Part shown: positions 1 to 7,727 of the stretch, piece after piece
Numbering within the stretch: position 1 is the stretch's first letter
Layout of the letters: each line of letters starts with the position of its first letter
Assembly (NCBI GenBank): GCA_904398675.1
Contig: CAJFPI010000065.1
Location: forward strand, 1-28,638
DNA: 28,638 bases
Direction of reading: 5' to 3'
Origin: an uncultured Oscillospiraceae bacterium
GTDB taxonomy: Bacteria > Bacillota > Clostridia > Oscillospirales > Oscillospiraceae
Notes under the pieces: generated by a model
Seen by the model: only the letters and a program-made list of their open reading frames with translations
Database searches by the model: none
Told to the model about the DNA's origin: nothing
Position numbers and translations under genes: made by a program

Positions 1-12
1 CAGCTCCTGCAT
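1..12 (-). CDS. 5' end of a gene downstream of purO (cut by window edge)
   Basis: Only an ATG and three further codons (M-Q-E-L) are visible. A strong Shine-Dalgarno GGAAGGAG lies 10 bases upstream, inside the end of purO, and the purO stop is only 4 bases away, so the two genes are almost certainly co-transcribed. In related Clostridia the gene after purO is often a purH-type AICAR formyltransferase that begins in a similar way, but four residues cannot prove this. Confidence 0.5.
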
Positions 13-16
13 GGTT

Positions 17-760
17 TCATTTCTCCTTCCAGATAGATGTCCTGGGGGCGCTGACGGTGCGCCCGCCGAGCTTGTTGATGATGACGGTCTCGGGAAAGCC
101 GGTTTCCAGATCGATGTACTGGACAAAGAGGGAGACCTTGTTTGCCTCATTGAGGCTCTCCCACAGCGCCCCGGCCAGCTCCTCCGCCCTGTCGCAGCCG
201 ATGGACACCGGCACCGGCTCTCCGGCAAAGGAGGGGAGGGGGTCCCCGTCCCCCTGATAGGTGCTGATGAAGTGGCCGGTATCCGCGCAGCAGGCGTACT
301 CGAAGAACTGCCGGTCACACATACCGCTGCACCCGGCCTTCAAAATGGACAGGGTGTAGGTTCCGTCCTGCTCCAGCAGGCCGGAGATGCGGGGGGTGCA
401 GTTGGGGGCATCCGGCTCAAACGTCCGGGTGCGGAGGGCCTGGGCAAAGGTTTTGCCCGCCAGGAGGAAATCCCGGATGGTGTCAGTCTGGTCGCCGTTG
501 GTGACCACCACTCGCCGCCCCACCAGCCGGACAGGGCGGTAGATAATGAGGGAGGGGTCCGTCATCCGGCTCTCATCAAAGGCCCGGGTGCGGATGCCGT
601 CCTCTGTGGCCTCAAAGACCCTGTTGCGGCTGTTTTCGCTGCGGCCCATGATCCAGTAGGCAATGACCGCGGCGCTGGCCCCGGGGCTGCTGCCCAGGAC
701 GATGCCCCGGCCGGGATAGGGGTTGGCGCGGAGAAGGGAGGGGAGATCCTGTTTTATCAT
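17..760 (-). CDS. purO: IMP cyclohydrolase, PurO-like
   Basis: A 247-residue protein resembling the PurO-type IMP cyclohydrolases of archaea and many Clostridia, which close the purine ring (FAICAR to IMP) in the last step of de novo purine synthesis in the cytoplasm. The family is recognised from the N-terminal NPYPGRGIV stretch, the IMGRSENSRNR block, VTNGDQTDT, RTFEPDAPN-TPRISG and the C-terminal SLFVQYIDLETG. The start is the ATG at 760 because AAGGAG lies 9 bases upstream; longer in-frame extensions lack a ribosome site and run through the leader terminator. It is the first gene behind a ZTP riboswitch, as expected for a gene answering to AICAR/ZMP build-up when one-carbon supply is low. 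A second gene follows within 4 bases. Assignment rests on recalled family motifs, not on a database search. Confidence 0.88.
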   Translation of the reverse strand: MIKQDLPSLLRANPYPGRGIVLGSSPGASAAVIAYWIMGRSENSRNRVFEATEDGIRTRAFDESRMTDPSLIIYRPVRLVGRRVVVTNGDQTDTIRDFLLAGKTFAQALRTRTFEPDAPNCTPRISGLLEQDGTYTLSILKAGCSGMCDRQFFEYACCADTGHFISTYQGDGDPLPSFAGEPVPVSIGCDRAEELAGALWESLNEANKVSLFVQYIDLETGFPETVIINKLGGRTVSAPRTSIWKEK

Positions 761-823
761 GATGTTGAGCTCCTTGCTTTGTTTTTTGTACATGCCAGCG
801 GGGCGCCCCGCCGGCGGAGATGC

Positions 824-857
824 AAAAAGGGCAGCCTCATTTCCCATGAGACTGCCC
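824..857 (-). terminator. Intrinsic terminator of the ZTP riboswitch expression platform
   Basis: On the minus strand a 12-bp stem (857-846 with 840-829, one mismatch) encloses the 5-base loop 845-841 and is followed by a TTTTT run at 828-824. The 5' arm begins with GGGCA, which is also the conserved 3' end of the ZTP aptamer (857-853). Aptamer and terminator are therefore mutually exclusive, the usual layout of an ON switch that permits transcription when ZTP/ZMP is bound. Confidence 0.85.
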
Positions 858-930
858 AGACGGACGGCAAAACCGGCGCCCCCGCTCCCATGTGGTACTC
901 CACAGCTCCGTCAGTTACAAGGGCACACTG
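853..930 (-). ncRNA. ZTP (pfl) riboswitch aptamer
   Basis: Reading the minus strand, GTAACTGACG (918-909) is followed by a small hairpin TGTGG-AGTA-CCACA (904-891), then TGGGAGCG (890-883) and, after a GC-rich spacer, GCCGTCCGTCTGGGCA (868-853). This order matches the conserved core of the pfl motif, the ZTP/ZMP-sensing riboswitch found upstream of purine and one-carbon genes. It lies directly in front of purO and its 3' end is shared with the terminator stem. The 5' boundary is approximate. A covariance-model search with the ZTP family would settle it. Confidence 0.85.
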
Positions 931-947
931 ATGCAATTGATAAAAAA

Positions 948-976
948 ACCATACCACATTCCGCCGGAAAATGCAA
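948..976 (-). promoter_or_regulatory. Sigma-A-type promoter of the ZTP-purO transcript
   Basis: TTGCAT (976-971), a 17-base spacer and TATGGT (953-948) lie about 10-25 bases before the aptamer, placing the transcription start near 941. The 300-base stretch 761-1060 holds only this promoter, the riboswitch and its terminator, plus about 85 bases (977-1060) with no recognised signal. Confidence 0.6.
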
Positions 977-1060
977 GAGGGTCCTGAAAAAAGGAGAGAG
1001 CGGCCGGCCGTTTTTCTTGTCTCTTCGTCCCGCATTGCAGCCGGGCGGATGCCCTGTAAA

Positions 1061-1939
1061 CTAGGCGTTTCCGTCCACCCAGGTCTTCACCTGGGCGATA
1101 AACTGGTCGGTGATGCCGGAGGGGCGGGCGGACTTGCGCACGGCGATGCCGATGTCCCGGTACTGGGGGCGGTCCAGGGTTTTCCAGACCACGTTGTACC
1201 GGGGATTTTTGGCGATCAGGGCGTGCATGATGCTCATGCCCAGGCCGCACTCCACCATGGAGAGGATGGTGTGGTCGTCGCTGACCTCATAGCCCAGCTT
1301 GGGCTTTTTCTCCAGGCTGTCCAGAAAACGGGTGATCTCGTAGTCGCTGTCCTCCTTGAGCTTGATGAAGGTCTCCGTATACAGCTGAGGGATGGGATAG
1401 AGGGGCGCCTCCGCCAGGGGGTGGGTGGGGGGCAGCACGGCCACCAGCATGTCCTGCTTGAGATAGGTGACGTCCAGATCGTTGACCGTGGGGATGCTGA
1501 CAAAGCCGCAGTCCACCACGCCGTGGCGGATCCAGTCCTCGATCTCCGAGTAGTTCTCGCTGTTCATCAGCTGGAACTCGATGTTGGGATAGCGCTCGTG
1601 AAAGGTCTTGATGATCTGCGGCAGCCACGAGGTGGCGACGCTGGTGAAGGTGCCCACCCGGATGGTGCCGGTCTGCACACCATGCAGCTCCGTAACCGCC
1701 TGGTCCAGATTCTCATATCCGGCGCAGATGCTGCGCAGGAGCGGCAGCAGCGTGAGCCCGTCTGAGCTGATGGACACGCCCGCCCGGCTGCGGGTCAAAA
1801 GCGTCAGTCCCCACTCCTCCTCCAGGTCTGCGATCATGCGGCTGACGGCCGACTGGGTGTAGCCCAGATAGGTGGCGGCCTTGGTAATGCTGCCCAGCTC
1901 AATGGTCTTGATAAAAGCCGTAAACTTCTGTCTGCTCAC
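1061..1939 (-). CDS. LysR-type transcriptional regulator
   Basis: A 292-residue LysR-type regulator. The N-terminal winged helix-turn-helix covers about residues 1-60 (SITKAATYLGYTQSAVSRMIADLE), followed by a type-2 periplasmic-binding-protein-like effector domain (IRVGTFTSVATSWLP onward). The GTG at 1939 is chosen as start because AAAGGAGG lies 7-8 bases upstream; a 15-residue longer ATG start has no ribosome site. The gene is divergent from ord, and the two promoters share one 30-base stretch, so regulation of the ornithine operon and of itself is the likely role (inference from position). The effector, perhaps ornithine or a pathway intermediate, cannot be read from the sequence. Confidence 0.88.
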   Translation of the reverse strand: MSRQKFTAFIKTIELGSITKAATYLGYTQSAVSRMIADLEEEWGLTLLTRSRAGVSISSDGLTLLPLLRSICAGYENLDQAVTELHGVQTGTIRVGTFTSVATSWLPQIIKTFHERYPNIEFQLMNSENYSEIEDWIRHGVVDCGFVSIPTVNDLDVTYLKQDMLVAVLPPTHPLAEAPLYPIPQLYTETFIKLKEDSDYEITRFLDSLEKKPKLGYEVSDDHTILSMVECGLGMSIMHALIAKNPRYNVVWKTLDRPQYRDIGIAVRKSARPSGITDQFIAQVKTWVDGNA

Positions 1940-1997
1940 TGCGTTTTCCTCCTTTATATCATGCTTTGGCGGAATGCATAGCATTAAAATGATTCGC

Positions 1998-2026
1998 TTG
2001 AGACTTGTCTGGTAGTATTATACAAT
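1998..2026 (+). promoter_or_regulatory. Promoter of the ornithine degradation operon
   Basis: TTGAGA (1998-2003), 17 bases, TACAAT (2021-2026), predicting a start near 2033 and a 5' leader of about 118 bases before ord. It overlaps the oppositely directed lysR promoter. An imperfect 14-base palindrome GTATTATACAATAC (2015-2028) covers both -10 boxes and is a candidate regulator site. Confidence 0.7.
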
Positions 2027-2045
2027 ACAAATAGGAATTGTGCAA
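2017..2045 (-). promoter_or_regulatory. Promoter of the lysR gene
   Basis: On the minus strand TTGCAC (2045-2040), 17 bases, TATAAT (2022-2017). It is near-consensus and faces the ord promoter with overlapping -10 regions, the arrangement typical of autoregulated LysR genes divergent from their target operon. Confidence 0.65.
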
Positions 2046-2150
2046 CGCACTTTTTCTTCCAAAATGTCAAAGATCTTTTTCGACCTTTTGACGGACGGAG
2101 GAAAGCGGTGCGGGCAGACCGGAACCAAATTTTGAAGGAGGAAGAGGACT

Positions 2151-3218
2151 ATGGAAAATGTAAAGGTAATCATCTGGGGTCTGGGCGCCATGGGCGGCGG
2201 CATGGCTGACATGCTGCTGAAGAAAAAGGGTGTGGATATCGTTGGTGTGGCCGGCCGCGGCAAGAAAATCGGCACCAGCATGTACGACTACATCAAGACC
2301 GAGCGCGGCGACCGTCCCGACGTGATCATCCAGGCCGCCGAGGACGTCATCAAGCCCGGCGCCGCCGACGTGGTGCTGCTGTGCACCGACTCCTTTACAA
2401 AGGAAGCCTTCCCCCGCATGAAGTTCATCCTGGAGCAGGGCATCAACGTCATCACCTCCGCTGAGGAGATGGCCTATCCCCAGGCCCAGAACCCTGAGCT
2501 GGCGGCGGAGCTGGACAAGATCGCCAAGGCAAACGGCGTGTCCGTCCTGGGCACCGGCATCAACCCCGGCCTCATCATGGATCTGATGGTGCTGATCTGG
2601 ACCGGCTGCATGGAGGATGTGGAGCACATCGTCTCCCGCCGTGTCAACAGCCTCTCCCCCTTCGGCCCCGCCGTTATGGAGGAGCAGGGCATCGGCATCA
2701 GCAAGGAGGAGTTCTATCTCCGCAAGGAGGGCAAGGGCTCCGGCCATCTCTCCGGCCATGTGGGCTTTGCTGAGAGCGTGGGCATGATCGCCGACGGCAT
2801 CGGCTGGAAGATCGACGAGTTCAAGCAGGACATGGAGCCCATCGTCACCGATGTGGACCGCAAGAGCCCCTACGGCTTTGCCGCCGCCGGCAGCGTGGCG
2901 GGCGTGGCCATGAAGGCCTGGGCCTACAAGGATGGCGAGTGCGTCATCGAGATGGACCACCCCCAGCAGATCGAGCCGGAGCAGGTGGGCGTGCAGACCG
3001 GCGACTATGTCATCATCAACGGCACTCCCGCTGTGAACATGGTCAACAGCCCTGAGGTGGACGGCGGCATCGGCACCATTGCCATGTGCGTCAACATGAT
3101 CCCCCAGATCATCAACGCCGAGCCCGGCCTCCACACCATGCTGACCCTGCCGGTACCCCGGGCCATCATGGGCGATATGCGCGACCGGATCAACCCCGAC
3201 AAGAAATTGGTGAAGTAA
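2151..3218 (+). CDS. ord: 2,4-diaminopentanoate dehydrogenase
   Basis: A 355-residue NAD(P)-dependent dehydrogenase that oxidatively deaminates (2R,4S)-2,4-diaminopentanoate to 2-amino-4-oxopentanoate and ammonia, third step of the oxidative ornithine pathway. A Rossmann motif GLGAMG lies at residues 10-15 after the first beta strand VKVIIW. The domain order resembles dihydrodipicolinate-reductase-like dehydrogenases, and the length matches the known clostridial Ord. The start has AAGGAGG ten bases upstream. It is the first gene of the operon; ortA follows after 69 bases containing a stable hairpin. Identification rests on family resemblance plus the unambiguous neighbours ortA, ortB, oraS, oraE and orr. 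Confidence 0.93.
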   Translation: MENVKVIIWGLGAMGGGMADMLLKKKGVDIVGVAGRGKKIGTSMYDYIKTERGDRPDVIIQAAEDVIKPGAADVVLLCTDSFTKEAFPRMKFILEQGINVITSAEEMAYPQAQNPELAAELDKIAKANGVSVLGTGINPGLIMDLMVLIWTGCMEDVEHIVSRRVNSLSPFGPAVMEEQGIGISKEEFYLRKEGKGSGHLSGHVGFAESVGMIADGIGWKIDEFKQDMEPIVTDVDRKSPYGFAAAGSVAGVAMKAWAYKDGECVIEMDHPQQIEPEQVGVQTGDYVIINGTPAVNMVNSPEVDGGIGTIAMCVNMIPQIINAEPGLHTMLTLPVPRAIMGDMRDRINPDKKLVK

Positions 3219-3228
3219 GAAAACGCTC

Positions 3229-3262
3229 GATGGGGTGGACCGTTCGTCCGGTCTGCCCCATC
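3229..3262 (+). other. Hairpin between ord and ortA
   Basis: A 14-bp stem (3229-3242 with 3249-3262, two G-U pairs) with a 6-base loop. No T-run follows, so it is more likely an mRNA-stability or processing hairpin than a terminator. Its 3' arm is also perfectly complementary over 12 bases to the ord leader (see findings). Confidence 0.55.
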
Positions 3263-3287
3263 CATCTTGTGAAAGGATGAGAGGACT

Positions 3288-3593
3288 ATGGCAAAGCGAA
3301 ACGATTGGGTGCGGATTCACCGCAACGTGCTGGAGCCGGTGGAGCGCACCGGCAAGCTCCCTGAGGATACGAAGAAGGTGCCCCTGGAGATGTGGGTCAA
3401 GGGCCGCCTGGTCAACGACAGTGCCGAGATCGGCGACGAGGTGACCGTGATCACCAGCGTGGGCCGGGAGGAGCATGGAAAGCTTTTGGAGGTCGACCCC
3501 TGCTATGAGCTCAATTACGGCGCCTATGTGCCGGAGATCCTGGCTATGGACGAGCAGCTGCGGGGCGTTCTGTTTGGAGGGGAAGAGGCATGA
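3288..3593 (+). CDS. ortA: 2-amino-4-oxopentanoate thiolase, alpha subunit
   Basis: A 101-residue small subunit of the two-part thiolase that cleaves 2-amino-4-oxopentanoate with CoA to acetyl-CoA and D-alanine. The length and the internal pattern (VRIHRNVLEP, KVPLEMWVKG, a small beta-rich DEVTVITSVGREEHGKL segment, then DPCYELNYG) fit the OrtA family. Its stop overlaps the ortB start by four bases (ATGA), so the subunits are translationally coupled, consistent with stoichiometric assembly. The ribosome site is GAAAGGATGAG. No catalytic role is assigned to a specific residue here. Confidence 0.92.
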   Translation: MAKRNDWVRIHRNVLEPVERTGKLPEDTKKVPLEMWVKGRLVNDSAEIGDEVTVITSVGREEHGKLLEVDPCYELNYGAYVPEILAMDEQLRGVLFGGEEA

Positions 3594-4993
3594 GCAAGGA
3601 TAGAAGCTATCAGGCCGTCACCGGCCGCAAGGGTGAGATCATCAACCAGGCCATGGGCGTGGATTACAGCAAGTACGAGTCCGACGGCATCGCCTTTGAC
3701 TACGAGGCCATGATGAACGACACCGGCTACACCCTGGAGGACCATATCCGCATCCAGCGGGAGTTCAACGTGGGCAACACCCCTATTTTTGAGCTGCACA
3801 ATCTGACTGCCCTGGCGAGAAAGTGCGCCGCCCCCGGCAAGGGCGCCCGGATCTTTGTGAAGGACGAGGCGTCCAACCCCGCCGGCAGCTTTAAGGAGCG
3901 CCGGGCCGCCGCCTCCGTCTACCACGCCAAGAAGATGGGCTACAAGGGCGTCATCGCCGCCACCAGCGGCAACTACGGCGCCGCCGTGGCCTCCCAGGCC
4001 GCCATGCAGGGCCTCAAGTGCATCATCGTCCAGGAGTGCTACGACTCCAAGGGCAGCGGCCAGCCGGAGATCGTGGAGAAGGCCCGCAAATGCGAGGCCC
4101 TGGGCGCCGAGGTGCTGCAGCTGAGCGTGGGCCCGGAGCTGTTCTACGAGGTGCTCATGATGCTGGAGGACACCGGCTACTTCAACGCCTCCCTCTACTC
4201 CGCCTTCGGCGTGGGCGGCGTGGAGACCCTGGGCTGGGAGCTGGGCCATCAGTTCAAGGAGCGCTGCGGCAGAAACCCCGATGTGGTGGTCTGTGCCAAC
4301 GCCGGCGGCGGCAACCTCACCGGCACGGCCCGGGGCCTGCGGAAGGCCGGGTGCGACGCCAAGGTGGTGGCCGCCTCCGTGGACCTCAAGGGCCTCTCCA
4401 TGGCATCTGACGTGCAGTTCAACCGCAAGTCCTTCACCACCGCCCACACCGGGTTCGGCGTACCCTACGCCACCAACCCCGACCACAGCGACGTGCCCCG
4501 CAGCGCCGCCCGCCCCCTGCGCTACATGGACCGGTATGTGACGGTCAAGCAGGGCGAGGTGTTCTATATCACCGAGGCCCTGGCCACCCTGGAGGGCATG
4601 GAGAAGGGCCCCGCGGGCAACACCAGCCTCGCCGCCGCCTTCTCCCTGGCCCAGGAGATGGACCAGGATCAGATCATCGTGGCCCAGGAGACGGAGTACA
4701 CAGGCGCGGGCAAGCACCTGCAGCCCCAGCTGACCTTCGCCCGGCGCAACGGCATCGAGCTGAAGTTCGGCGACCCCGCCGAGGAGGTGGCCGGGCAGAA
4801 CATCATCTTCCCGGCAAAGCCCTCCCTGCTGAAGGCCCGGGATGCGGACCTTGACCATATGCGCCGCTCCCTGATCCGCCACCAGACCGCCAATGCCGCC
4901 GCCCTCACCGCCGCAGACATCGCCTATCTGGCTCAGGAGGTCAACCGGGACGAGGACTATGTCCGGGCCATCCTGAAAGAGCTGGGCAAGTAA
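3590..4993 (+). CDS. ortB: 2-amino-4-oxopentanoate thiolase, beta subunit (PLP-dependent)
   Basis: A 467-residue fold-type II PLP enzyme and the catalytic partner of OrtA, releasing acetyl-CoA and D-alanine from 2-amino-4-oxopentanoate. Residues 90-104 contain KDEASNPAGSFKERR, in which Lys102 is the expected Schiff-base lysine. SGNYG (126-130) is the substrate-carboxylate loop, and AGGGN (238-242) the glycine-rich phosphate-binding loop, all as in the threonine synthase/tryptophan synthase beta family. It starts inside the ortA stop and ends 15 bases before oraS. Family length is normal and no lesion is seen. Confidence 0.94.
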   Translation: MSKDRSYQAVTGRKGEIINQAMGVDYSKYESDGIAFDYEAMMNDTGYTLEDHIRIQREFNVGNTPIFELHNLTALARKCAAPGKGARIFVKDEASNPAGSFKERRAAASVYHAKKMGYKGVIAATSGNYGAAVASQAAMQGLKCIIVQECYDSKGSGQPEIVEKARKCEALGAEVLQLSVGPELFYEVLMMLEDTGYFNASLYSAFGVGGVETLGWELGHQFKERCGRNPDVVVCANAGGGNLTGTARGLRKAGCDAKVVAASVDLKGLSMASDVQFNRKSFTTAHTGFGVPYATNPDHSDVPRSAARPLRYMDRYVTVKQGEVFYITEALATLEGMEKGPAGNTSLAAAFSLAQEMDQDQIIVAQETEYTGAGKHLQPQLTFARRNGIELKFGDPAEEVAGQNIIFPAKPSLLKARDADLDHMRRSLIRHQTANAAALTAADIAYLAQEVNRDEDYVRAILKELGK

Positions 4994-5008
4994 ACAAAGG
5001 AGGCGTTT

Positions 5009-5377
5009 ATGAAGAGAGCAGACGATTTTGAGACAAGACGCCAGCACCTGCGCTCCATGAGCGACGAGGAGCTGAAGGCATATTTCTGGAAACTGGCCCA
5101 GCAGACGGTGGACCCCCTGCTGGAGTATGGACGCACCCACACCACCCCCTCGGTGGAGCGCTCGGTGCTGCTGCGGATGGGGTTCTCCTCCCTGGAGGCC
5201 AAGCCCATCGTGGAGGAGGCCATCGCCCGCAACCTGATCGGCCACGGGGCGGGCAACATCGTCTACCGCCTCTCCAAGAGCACCGGCATGTCCATCCGGG
5301 ACGCCGGGGTCGCCCTGTCCAAGGGGGAGATGTGGGACCAGGCCGCCGCGCTGTTTGGAGGTGAGCAGAATGTCTGA
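5009..5377 (+). CDS. oraS: D-ornithine 4,5-aminomutase, S (alpha) subunit
   Basis: A 122-residue small subunit of the adenosylcobalamin/PLP-dependent D-ornithine 4,5-aminomutase. Length, the N-terminal DDFETRRQHLRSMSDEELKAYFW segment and the VERSVLLRMGFSS block agree with OraS. It has no cofactor-binding motif of its own and in the characterised enzyme serves to complete the OraE complex. A clear AAAGGAGG precedes the ATG, and its end overlaps oraE by 8 bases, so the subunits should be made together. Confidence 0.93.
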   Translation: MKRADDFETRRQHLRSMSDEELKAYFWKLAQQTVDPLLEYGRTHTTPSVERSVLLRMGFSSLEAKPIVEEAIARNLIGHGAGNIVYRLSKSTGMSIRDAGVALSKGEMWDQAAALFGGEQNV

Positions 5378-7610
5378 TTACAAGCTGAAGAAGGACGAGC
5401 GGATCGACGTGGAGGAGATCCTGAAGGACCTGGAGCACTACCATCCCCGCCGCCGGGAGTGGGTCTGGCGGACCAAGGCGGAGAACCAGGATATGGGTCC
5501 CTTCCACTACCGGGAGATCTCCGAGCCCATGAAGGGCGACAGCGTGGGCCTCATGACCGCCCACTACTTTGACAACATCGATCCCCAGCCCATGCCCACC
5601 ATCACCACCGAGATCGCCTCCGGCCGCTTTGAGGACGACATCCGCCGCATGCGCATGGCCGCTCACCACGGCGCGGACCACATCATGGTCATCCGCACCG
5701 CCGGCCAGTCCCACTTCGACGGCCTCATCGAGGGCACGCCCCAGGGTATCGGCGGCGTCCCCATCACCAGAAAGCAGGTCCGCGCCCAGCGCAAGGCCCT
5801 GGATCTCATTGAGGACGAGGTGGGCCGCCCCATCAACTACCACTCCTACGTCTCCGGCGTGGCCGGGCCCGACGTGGCGGTGATGTTTGCTGAAGAGGGC
5901 GTCAACGGCGTCCACCAGGATCCCCAGTATAACGTGATCTACCGCAACATCAACATGATCCGCTCCTTTGTAGACGCCTGCGAGTCCAAGAAGATCATCG
6001 CCTGGGCCGGCATGGCCCAGATCGACGGCGCCCACAACGCCAACGCCACCGCCCGGGAGGCCTGGAAGGTGACGCCGGAGCTGATGGTGCAGCACGCCAT
6101 CAACTCCTGTTTCTCCGCCAGCGTCGGCATCGACAAGAAGAATATCTGCCTGTCCACCGTGCCGCCCACGGCCACCCCGGCCCCCTGCGTGTTCATGGAC
6201 CTGCCCTACGCGGTGGCCCTGCGGGATCTCTTCAGCGACTACCGCATGCGGGCGCAGATGAACACCAAGTATGTGGAGTCCTCCACCCGTGACGCCACGG
6301 TGACCCATGTGCTGAACATGGTGATCTCCAAGCTCACCAGCGCGGACATCCAGTCCACCATCACCCCCGACGAGGGGCGCAACGTGCCTTGGCACATCTA
6401 TAACATCGAGGCCTGCGACACCGCCAAGCAGACCCTCCTGGGCCTGGACGGGCTGCAGGACATGGTGGAGCTGAAGAAGGACGGCCCCCTGCCGGAGAAG
6501 GTCCGGGAGCTGAAGGAGCGGGCGGTGCTCTTCTTTGAGGAGATCCTGGAGAGCGGCGGGTACTTCAACGCCGTGGAGGCCGGGTTCTTTGTGGACTCCG
6601 GTTTCTACCCCGAGCGGGGCGGCGACGGCATCTGCCGCGAGATCGGGGGCGGCGTGGGTGCCGGCACGGTATTCAAGCGGGAGGCGGACTATATGGCCCC
6701 CGTCACCGCCCACTACGGCTACAACAACGTGGCCCAGTACGATCCCAGCGCTGTGGACGATCCCGCCTCCCTCATCGGCGGCTGCACCTTCGAGTGCCCG
6801 GAAAAGATCGTCTATATCGACGAGCTGGATGAAAACGACAACGTCAATGTCCGCATGGCGGAGACTGCCCAGTACCGCGGCAAGGACTGCCACACCATCA
6901 AGCCTGAGATGGAGTGGCTGGCCGACGGCACTGTGATGCTCAACATGTTCTTCCCCGCCTCCCGCCGGGTGGCTGAGGCCGCCGCGCTGGAGACCGCCCG
7001 CCGCATGGGCCTTGTGGACCCGGAGGTGATCAGCCGGGAGATCATGCAGGAGAGCGAGGGCACCCGAGTGGAGCTGAAGGGCAAGGTGAACTTCGATATC
7101 GACCTCAACTCCCTGGAGATCCCCGAGGAGCCGGACGTGATGACTGACGAGGAGATTCGGGCCGACATCGAGCGCAAGCCCATGGTAGTGGTCTGCGGCA
7201 CGGTGGGCGACGACGAGCACTCCGTGGGACTCCGCGAGATCATCGACATCAAGCACGGCGGCATTGAGAAGTACGGCATCAAGGTCCACTATCTGGGGAC
7301 CTCCGTGCCGGTGGAGAAACTGGTGAACGCGGCCGTGGAGCTGAACGCCGACGCCATCCTGGCCTCCACCATCATCAGCCACGACGAGATCCACTACAAG
7401 AACATTGCCAACATTGACCGGCTGGCCCGGGAGATGGGTGTGCGCGACAAGCTGATCTTCATTGCCGGCGGCACCCAGGTGACCCCGGAGATCGCCGTGG
7501 AGAACGGCGCGGACGCCGGCTTTGGCCGCGGCACCAAGGGCATCCACGACGCCACCTTCCTGGTGAAGCGCCGCCGGGAGCTGGAGGCCGCCGGCAAGTG
7601 GCCCCGCTGA
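5370..7610 (+). CDS. oraE: D-ornithine 4,5-aminomutase, E (beta) subunit
   Basis: A 746-residue catalytic subunit converting D-ornithine to (2R,4S)-2,4-diaminopentanoate by a radical 1,2-amino shift. A large N-terminal TIM-barrel part carries the PLP site. The C-terminal Rossmann B12 domain (about 605-735) contains DEHSVG at 615-620, the DxHxxG cobalamin signature with lower-ligand His617. Lys628, eleven residues later in DIKHGG, corresponds in spacing to the PLP-lysine of the Clostridium sticklandii enzyme (His618/Lys629 there, from recall). The ATG at 5370 is used because GGAGGTG precedes it; it lies within the end of oraS. Activity requires B12, and the likely reactivating ATPase is encoded next. 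Confidence 0.95.
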   Translation: MSDYKLKKDERIDVEEILKDLEHYHPRRREWVWRTKAENQDMGPFHYREISEPMKGDSVGLMTAHYFDNIDPQPMPTITTEIASGRFEDDIRRMRMAAHHGADHIMVIRTAGQSHFDGLIEGTPQGIGGVPITRKQVRAQRKALDLIEDEVGRPINYHSYVSGVAGPDVAVMFAEEGVNGVHQDPQYNVIYRNINMIRSFVDACESKKIIAWAGMAQIDGAHNANATAREAWKVTPELMVQHAINSCFSASVGIDKKNICLSTVPPTATPAPCVFMDLPYAVALRDLFSDYRMRAQMNTKYVESSTRDATVTHVLNMVISKLTSADIQSTITPDEGRNVPWHIYNIEACDTAKQTLLGLDGLQDMVELKKDGPLPEKVRELKERAVLFFEEILESGGYFNAVEAGFFVDSGFYPERGGDGICREIGGGVGAGTVFKREADYMAPVTAHYGYNNVAQYDPSAVDDPASLIGGCTFECPEKIVYIDELDENDNVNVRMAETAQYRGKDCHTIKPEMEWLADGTVMLNMFFPASRRVAEAAALETARRMGLVDPEVISREIMQESEGTRVELKGKVNFDIDLNSLEIPEEPDVMTDEEIRADIERKPMVVVCGTVGDDEHSVGLREIIDIKHGGIEKYGIKVHYLGTSVPVEKLVNAAVELNADAILASTIISHDEIHYKNIANIDRLAREMGVRDKLIFIAGGTQVTPEIAVENGADAGFGRGTKGIHDATFLVKRRRELEAAGKWPR

Positions 7611-7631
7611 CCCTGCGCCTCTGGAGATGAA

Positions 7632-7704
7632 ACAGGCTGCCGGCGGAAATGCCGCCGGCCTGTGTCAGCCGCGCCCCCGCCGGGTTTCGCTCCCCCGGCG
7701 GGGG
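7632..7704 (+). other. Two GC-rich hairpins between oraE and the glmL-like gene
   Basis: The 117-base gap holds two strong stems. The first is 7639-7646 with 7652-7659, extended by ACAG/CTGT. The second is an 11-bp stem, 7674-7684 with 7694-7704. Neither is followed by a T-run, so simple termination is unlikely. They could protect the upstream mRNA or lower expression of the downstream reactivase relative to the mutase. Confidence 0.5.
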
Positions 7705-7727
7705 CTGCGGCAAAATAGGGAGGTACC

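Noticed and set aside
2033..2150. Possible B12 riboswitch in the ord leader
   Set aside because: Considered because oraE needs cobalamin, but no GCCACTG-type B12 box or recognisable core was found, and the leader of about 118 bases is too short for the usual aptamer.
2067..5245. Two long minus-strand frames antisense to ord, ortA, ortB and oraS
   Set aside because: Shadow frames of confirmed ornithine genes; compositionally typical of antisense translation.
5007..7547. 846-codon open frame on the minus strand antisense to oraE
   Set aside because: It is the mirror of a real high-GC gene: codon bias removes stops on the opposite strand. The translation is repetitive (rich in G, V, H, L, A), has no ribosome site and matches no family, whereas OraE on the plus strand is unmistakable.
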